64,000 nucleotides of DNA from Pelomonas sp051857475 (GTDB lineage Bacteria; Pseudomonadota; Gammaproteobacteria; Burkholderiales; Burkholderiaceae_C), in contig NZ_JBPZGZ010000002.1 of assembly GCF_051857475.1 (NCBI RefSeq), forward strand, positions 1,426,001-1,490,000, given 5' to 3'. Every line of letters begins with the position of its first letter. Positions within the stretch are counted from its first letter, which is position 1. The position numbers and the translations under genes are program-made. The notes below the pieces were generated by a model. The model searched no databases and was not told the DNA's origin. It saw only the letters and a list, made by a program, of their open reading frames with translations. Positions 60,163-64,000 of the stretch are shown piece by piece.

Positions 60163-60853
60163 GCTCCACATCCACCACCAGCGGAAAGTGGTCGCTCAGC
60201 CGCCGCCAGGGCTCGTCGTTGACGAGGTGCACGGCCAGGCCCTGCTCGGCCCAGGCCTGCGGCACGAAGCAGAAGTCGATGTGGAAGGGGCGCTCCGGCT
60301 TGCGCAGGAAGTGATGCGTCGCATGGGCCTCGCCGCCATAGGCCACCTGATGATGGCGGTGGTAGGCGCTGACGAGGCCGGCTGCGTGGAGCTGCTCGAA
60401 ACCCGTTGCCCAGCGCTTGATGCGCGCCGTGGGGCGGTCGAAGAAGGGGCTGCCGTTGAAGTCCCCGGCCACAATGGCCGGGCCGCGCTTGAGCAGGCGC
60501 GCATAGGCCGCCAGCCCGTTCAGAAAGGCCCGGCTGTAGCTGGGTGCGGGCCAGGTCCATACGGCCAGCAGGTGGAACTCCGCGCCGCTTTCGCCGTGCG
60601 TCACGCGCACGGGTGACACGCAGTTGGGCAGCGCGGCCGATGCCTTGCGCACCGGCGCCAACCGATAGCCGTTGAACGCGCGCACCTGGATGCCCAGGCG
60701 CGAGGCGTTCGACGGAAACCAACGCAGGCTGTCCGTCTGCGCAGCGGGCGCCATCGCCTCGGGAATGATGGCGACGTCGGGTTGCAGGCTTTCCAGCGCG
60801 GCCATCTTCTTGTCGAAGGGGCCGCGGCAGCAGTTCCACGTGACGATGCGCAT
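60149..60853 (-). CDS. Endonuclease/exonuclease/phosphatase-family protein
   Basis: A 234-residue protein of the EEP superfamily. Motifs in order: MRIVTWNCCRG, PDVAIIPEA (metal Glu), IVAGDFNGSPFFDR and LSDHFPLVVDVEL (catalytic Asp-His). Members cut nucleic acids or phosphoesters; the substrate here is unknown. Confidence 0.88.
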   Translation of the reverse strand: MRIVTWNCCRGPFDKKMAALESLQPDVAIIPEAMAPAAQTDSLRWFPSNASRLGIQVRAFNGYRLAPVRKASAALPNCVSPVRVTHGESGAEFHLLAVWTWPAPSYSRAFLNGLAAYARLLKRGPAIVAGDFNGSPFFDRPTARIKRWATGFEQLHAAGLVSAYHRHHQVAYGGEAHATHHFLRKPERPFHIDFCFVPQAWAEQGLAVHLVNDEPWRRLSDHFPLVVDVELRPA

Positions 60854-60920
60854 GGGCCGACTTTAGGCACGGCCCGTGCCAGAACTGGCAGCAGGGAGTC
60901 GCGGTCGATACCGCGAAGGC

Positions 60921-61430
60921 CTACTTCTTGGGCGCGACGCTCAGGGCCTGTGCCATTTCCAGATGGTGGCGCAGGCCGGGCAGCGTCTTTTCCGCCCAGG
61001 CCTTGACCTCGGGGTCCTTGGCGTTCTTGGCGGCGTCTTCGAAGAGCTTGATGGTGTCCTTGTGGGCGTTGACGCCGAAGTGCTTGGCATAGCGCGCGTC
61101 GAACTTGTCGTTGTCGCCGGCGTCGATCAGCTTGATTTCGGCCTTCTGCTTGACCGAGGGGCCGTCCGGCAGCTTGACGTTCTTGGTCGCGGCCAGCGCC
61201 TTCAGCTCATCGGCCACCTTGGTGTGGTCCGTGACCATCGAGTCGGCAAAGGACTTCACATCGGCGCTCTTGGCCTTGCTCTGGGCCAGCTTGCTCGCTT
61301 CGATCTCGGCCGCGCCCGCATGCGCTGCGTCCTTCATGAAAGATGCGTCGGACTTGGCGTGAGCCGGAACGGCGGCCATGGCCGCGATGCAGACGAGCGA
61401 GGTGGCGAGCAGGGATTGAAGACGACGCAT
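60921..61430 (-). CDS. DUF4142 secreted protein
   Basis: A 169-residue protein with a signal peptide (LLATSLVCIAAMAAVPAHA) and a helical ferritin-like DUF4142 domain (FMKDAAHAGAAEIEASKLAQ, SFADSMVTDHTKVADELKAL, HFGVNAHKDTIKLFEDAA). The function is unknown; members are periplasmic and stress-linked. Confidence 0.88.
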   Translation of the reverse strand: MRRLQSLLATSLVCIAAMAAVPAHAKSDASFMKDAAHAGAAEIEASKLAQSKAKSADVKSFADSMVTDHTKVADELKALAATKNVKLPDGPSVKQKAEIKLIDAGDNDKFDARYAKHFGVNAHKDTIKLFEDAAKNAKDPEVKAWAEKTLPGLRHHLEMAQALSVAPKK

Positions 61431-61551
61431 GGATGACTCCTGGGGTGAAGGGGCCGCGCGGGATGCGCAACCACCCCGATCGGCAAGCCCTGTTCCCGAC
61501 GGCCCGCGGGCATGTCCATTGCCGTCTGGCATTCGATTGACAGGAACATTC

Positions 61552-62907
61552 ATGCATCACACCCATTACGCCATCCGGGGGCTTCGCGCCTGCATGGGCC
61601 TCGGCCTGCTTTGCGCTGCCTTCGCCGCTCGCGCCGATGAAAGCAAATTGCCCGCGAATGCGGACGTCGGCCCCAACCCCACCCTGGTCAAGCCGGTCAA
61701 ATCCGCAATTCCTACGGTCAATGTTGCACCGGCCGAGCCCTGGAGCGACAAGCAGGCGCCGAGGGCGGCGGCCGGCCTGCAGGTCAGCGCATTTGCCAGC
61801 GGGCTCGACCACCCGCGCTGGCTCCATGTGCTGCCCAATGGCGACGTGCTCGTCGCGGAGACCAACGGGCCGGAACGCCCCGACGACGGCAAGGGCATCA
61901 AGGGTGCCGCGATGAAGATCTTCCAGAAGCGCGCCGGCGCCGGGCCGAAAAGCGCCAACCAGATCTCGCTGCTGCGTGACACGGACGGAGACGGCACCGC
62001 CGACCAGCGGGTCGTCTTCCTGTCGGGCCTGAACTCACCATTCGGCATGGCCCTGGTCGGCGACCAGTTCTATGTCGCGAACACCGATGCCGTCATGGTG
62101 TTTCCCTACAAGCAAGGCCAGACGCAGCTGAATGCCGCCGAGGGCAAAAAGCTGACGGATCTGCCGGCGGGCACCATCAATCACCACTGGACCAAGTCGC
62201 TGATTGCCAGCCCCGATGGCAGCAAGCTTTACGCGACGGTGGGCTCCAACAGCAATGTGGCCGAGAACGGCATCGAAGCCGAGGAAGGCCGTGCTGCGAT
62301 CTGGGAGATCGACCGCGCGACCGGCAACAAGCGCCTGTATGCGACCGGGCTGCGCAACCCCAATGGCATGGCCTGGATGAAGACGGGCAGTGCCCAGGTC
62401 CTGTGGACCGTGGCCAATGAGCGCGATGAACTCGGCAGCGATCTGGTCCCCGACTACCTGACGTCGGTGCGGGACGGCGGCTTCTATGGCTGGCCCTACA
62501 GCTACTACGGCCCGCATGTGGACGAGCGGGTCAAGGCGCAGCGGCCCGATCTGGTCGCGAAGGCCTTGAAGCCCGACTACGCCTTGGGGGCACATGTGGC
62601 AGCGCTGGGCCTGACATCAGCGGGCGGCAAACTCCCGGGCGTGCTTGCTGCCGGCAAGGGCGACGCTGGCGTGTTCATCGGCATGCATGGCTCCTGGAAC
62701 CGCAAGCCCCTGTCGGGCTACAAGGTGGTGTATCTGCCCTTCGCCGATGGCCAACCCGTCGGCCTGCCCATTGACGTGCTGACCGGCTTTGTCGACCAGG
62801 ACGGCAAGGCCCGCGGCAGGCCGGTCGGCGTGGCGATGGACACGCGCGGCGGGCTGCTTGTCGCCGATGACGTGGGCAACGTCGTCTGGCGTGTCTCGCC
62901 GCGGTGA
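61552..62907 (+). CDS. PQQ-type sorbosone/glucose dehydrogenase-like protein
   Basis: A 451-residue secreted protein with a signal peptide and a six-bladed beta-propeller. Family motifs include LDHPRWLHVLPNGDVLVAET, TGLRNPNGMAW, GGFYGWPYSYYG and GMHGSWNRKPLSGYKVVYLP. The closest group is L-sorbosone dehydrogenases with PQQ. Substrate not known. Confidence 0.88.
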   Translation: MHHTHYAIRGLRACMGLGLLCAAFAARADESKLPANADVGPNPTLVKPVKSAIPTVNVAPAEPWSDKQAPRAAAGLQVSAFASGLDHPRWLHVLPNGDVLVAETNGPERPDDGKGIKGAAMKIFQKRAGAGPKSANQISLLRDTDGDGTADQRVVFLSGLNSPFGMALVGDQFYVANTDAVMVFPYKQGQTQLNAAEGKKLTDLPAGTINHHWTKSLIASPDGSKLYATVGSNSNVAENGIEAEEGRAAIWEIDRATGNKRLYATGLRNPNGMAWMKTGSAQVLWTVANERDELGSDLVPDYLTSVRDGGFYGWPYSYYGPHVDERVKAQRPDLVAKALKPDYALGAHVAALGLTSAGGKLPGVLAAGKGDAGVFIGMHGSWNRKPLSGYKVVYLPFADGQPVGLPIDVLTGFVDQDGKARGRPVGVAMDTRGGLLVADDVGNVVWRVSPR

Positions 62908-62937
62908 AGCGGGCGAGCCCATCGCCAGCGTCGCGCG

Positions 62938-63999
62938 CTACCTGAACGGGCACCGGCCGGCGCCCGCCACGCCGGGCTCCTCGAAAGCCACGCCATTGCG
63001 CTCGGCGCGCGCCCGCCCGGACAGCTCGTAAGCCGAGCGCCGCGCCCGGTTCACCGATCCCAGCGGCTGGTGGGCCGCCAGGCCGTGCCAGGGGTTGAAG
63101 AAGAGCGCGTCCTCCTCGCGGTGGCGCGCCTCCGACGTCATGGGTGCGTGGGCGGCCACGGTCAACTGCGCCACCGGCAGATAGGGGCTGTGCTCCTGTG
63201 GCCATTCGACGGAGGCGTCCTCGACGGGCATGGTGTCCAGGTCCCGGCAGAGCTGCACGCGCAGCTCCCAGAACGCGGCGTTGCGGTTGAAGAAGTCCTC
63301 GACCGCCAGGCGCAGTCCATCCGGTTGGTCTTTCAGGTCCACCGCCACCCCTTCAAGGGCTTCAAGCTCGGGCGAGACCGGCGCCAGAGAGAACTTGGCG
63401 ATGTAGTCGCCGAAGCGGAACGGGACGGCGCTGAAATAGGTCTCGCCGAGCGGATGGTGCAGGGGGTGGCCGCCCAGGCCCTTCAACGTTGCACTTTCCG
63501 TCCCCATGGCCTCGAGCAGCTTCTCGGTGCCGCGAAGCAGCGCCGACAGCAGCTTCTTCGCGCCTTCGGCCTTGTCGGTCGTCGAGGCCAGCAGCTTCAG
63601 GGCTCCGGCGAACTTCTGCGCGTTGGGCTTGTTGAAGGCCGGCGCATTGACCATCAGGAAGTCCTGCGTCGTGGCCTGCTCCGAACCGGCGAGGCGCTCC
63701 CCCTGGACGCCGAGCACCTTGAGGGCGATGCCACGGGGCGTGGACACCTTGTCGTCCAGCAGATCACCGGGCGAGGTGGAGATGCGCAGCACCGCCGGGT
63801 AGGTGCCCGGCTGCGCGAACAGCCCCTGGGCCAGCAAGGGCGGCAGGTTGTCCAGCACGTGCAGCTTGCCGTACAGCAGGGCGTGACTCTTGGCGTGCAC
63901 GGCGCGCAGCCCCCGGCCTTCGTCGCGGTAGGTGATGTCGGCGATCTTCTGCAGGCTTTGCTCGATGTCGGCGATCGCGTCCGCCTCGTCGGGTTCCAC
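62938..63999 (-). CDS. Catalase-related (heme-dependent) protein, start possibly outside window
   Basis: At least 353 residues of a catalase-fold protein: GRGLRAVHAKSHALLYGKLH, PAVLRISTSPGDLLDDKVST, PRGIALKVLG, QDFLMVNAPAFNKPNAQKFA. It looks like the catalase-related group often annotated as catalase-family proteins, which usually lack full catalase length. It may begin at GTG 63999 or beyond the window. It converges on the sorbosone dehydrogenase-like gene. Confidence 0.8.
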   Translation of the reverse strand: MEPDEADAIADIEQSLQKIADITYRDEGRGLRAVHAKSHALLYGKLHVLDNLPPLLAQGLFAQPGTYPAVLRISTSPGDLLDDKVSTPRGIALKVLGVQGERLAGSEQATTQDFLMVNAPAFNKPNAQKFAGALKLLASTTDKAEGAKKLLSALLRGTEKLLEAMGTESATLKGLGGHPLHHPLGETYFSAVPFRFGDYIAKFSLAPVSPELEALEGVAVDLKDQPDGLRLAVEDFFNRNAAFWELRVQLCRDLDTMPVEDASVEWPQEHSPYLPVAQLTVAAHAPMTSEARHREEDALFFNPWHGLAAHQPLGSVNRARRSAYELSGRARAERNGVAFEEPGVAGAGRCPFR

Positions 64000-64000
64000 G

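Noticed and set aside
1..64000. CRISPR arrays, rRNA and tRNA genes
   Set aside because: No regularly spaced repeats and no cloverleaf or rRNA-like segments were noticed by eye.

Overview
The window is high-GC chromosomal DNA from a betaproteobacterium, most likely of the order Burkholderiales (a Roseateles/Mitsuaria/Rubrivivax-like lineage is my guess). The basis is the gene order fur | bamE-dapB-exbB-exbD-leuS-lptE-holA, followed by hprK-ptsN-hpf, plus dense use of G/C-ending codons. No rRNA, tRNA or CRISPR array was seen.

Layout. 1-2.8 kb: the edge of a (hydroxy)proline-type catabolic locus (PAS-AraC regulator, M24 peptidase, 4-hydroxyproline epimerase behind a double palindrome). 2.9-13.7 kb: housekeeping core (holA, lptE, leuS, exbD/exbB, dapB, bamE, fur, hprK, ptsN, hpf, corA). 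14.1-18.1 kb: a MerR/cobalamin-type regulator with a diiron ferritin-like partner, then an ABC exporter operon with its GntR regulator.

18.2-29.5 kb: an AT-richer accessory block bounded by 18-bp perfect inverted repeats, sub-terminal 20-bp repeats on both sides and a matching 5-bp GTGAC direct repeat. I read it as one transposon-like unit (18230-29545) that has lost, or never had, its own transposase. Its cargo looks like defence or conflict genes: a three-gene operon ending in a PD-(D/E)XK-type nuclease; a retron-like module made of tandem operators, a structured RNA, a 56-residue ORF, an Xre-type HTH protein and a reverse transcriptase with retron motifs; an orphan VbhA-like antitoxin; and a 1197-residue protein with hydrophobic segments and a coiled coil, followed by a multi-pass membrane protein. 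This is the most interesting part of the window.

29.6-54.2 kb: a long run of stress, signalling and envelope genes (CopG, PHB-depolymerase-like esterase, cardiolipin synthase, KaiC-like ATPase, GGDEF proteins, two hemerythrins, transglutaminase, zinc peptidase, PRC-barrel protein, histidine kinase, two Crp/Fnr regulators, secreted peptidases) with several small proteins. A duplication is visible: kaiC, GGDEF gene, small gene, hemerythrin occur in that order twice, but the second kaiC survives only as its 3' end.

54.3-64 kb: a siderophore-interacting protein with a divergent MarR regulator, a beta-alanine/malonate-semialdehyde operon (LysR, omega-aminotransferase, CoA-acylating dehydrogenase), an AraC gene fragment, an endonuclease/phosphatase-family enzyme, a DUF4142 protein, a sorbosone-dehydrogenase-like protein and a catalase-related protein cut by the window edge.
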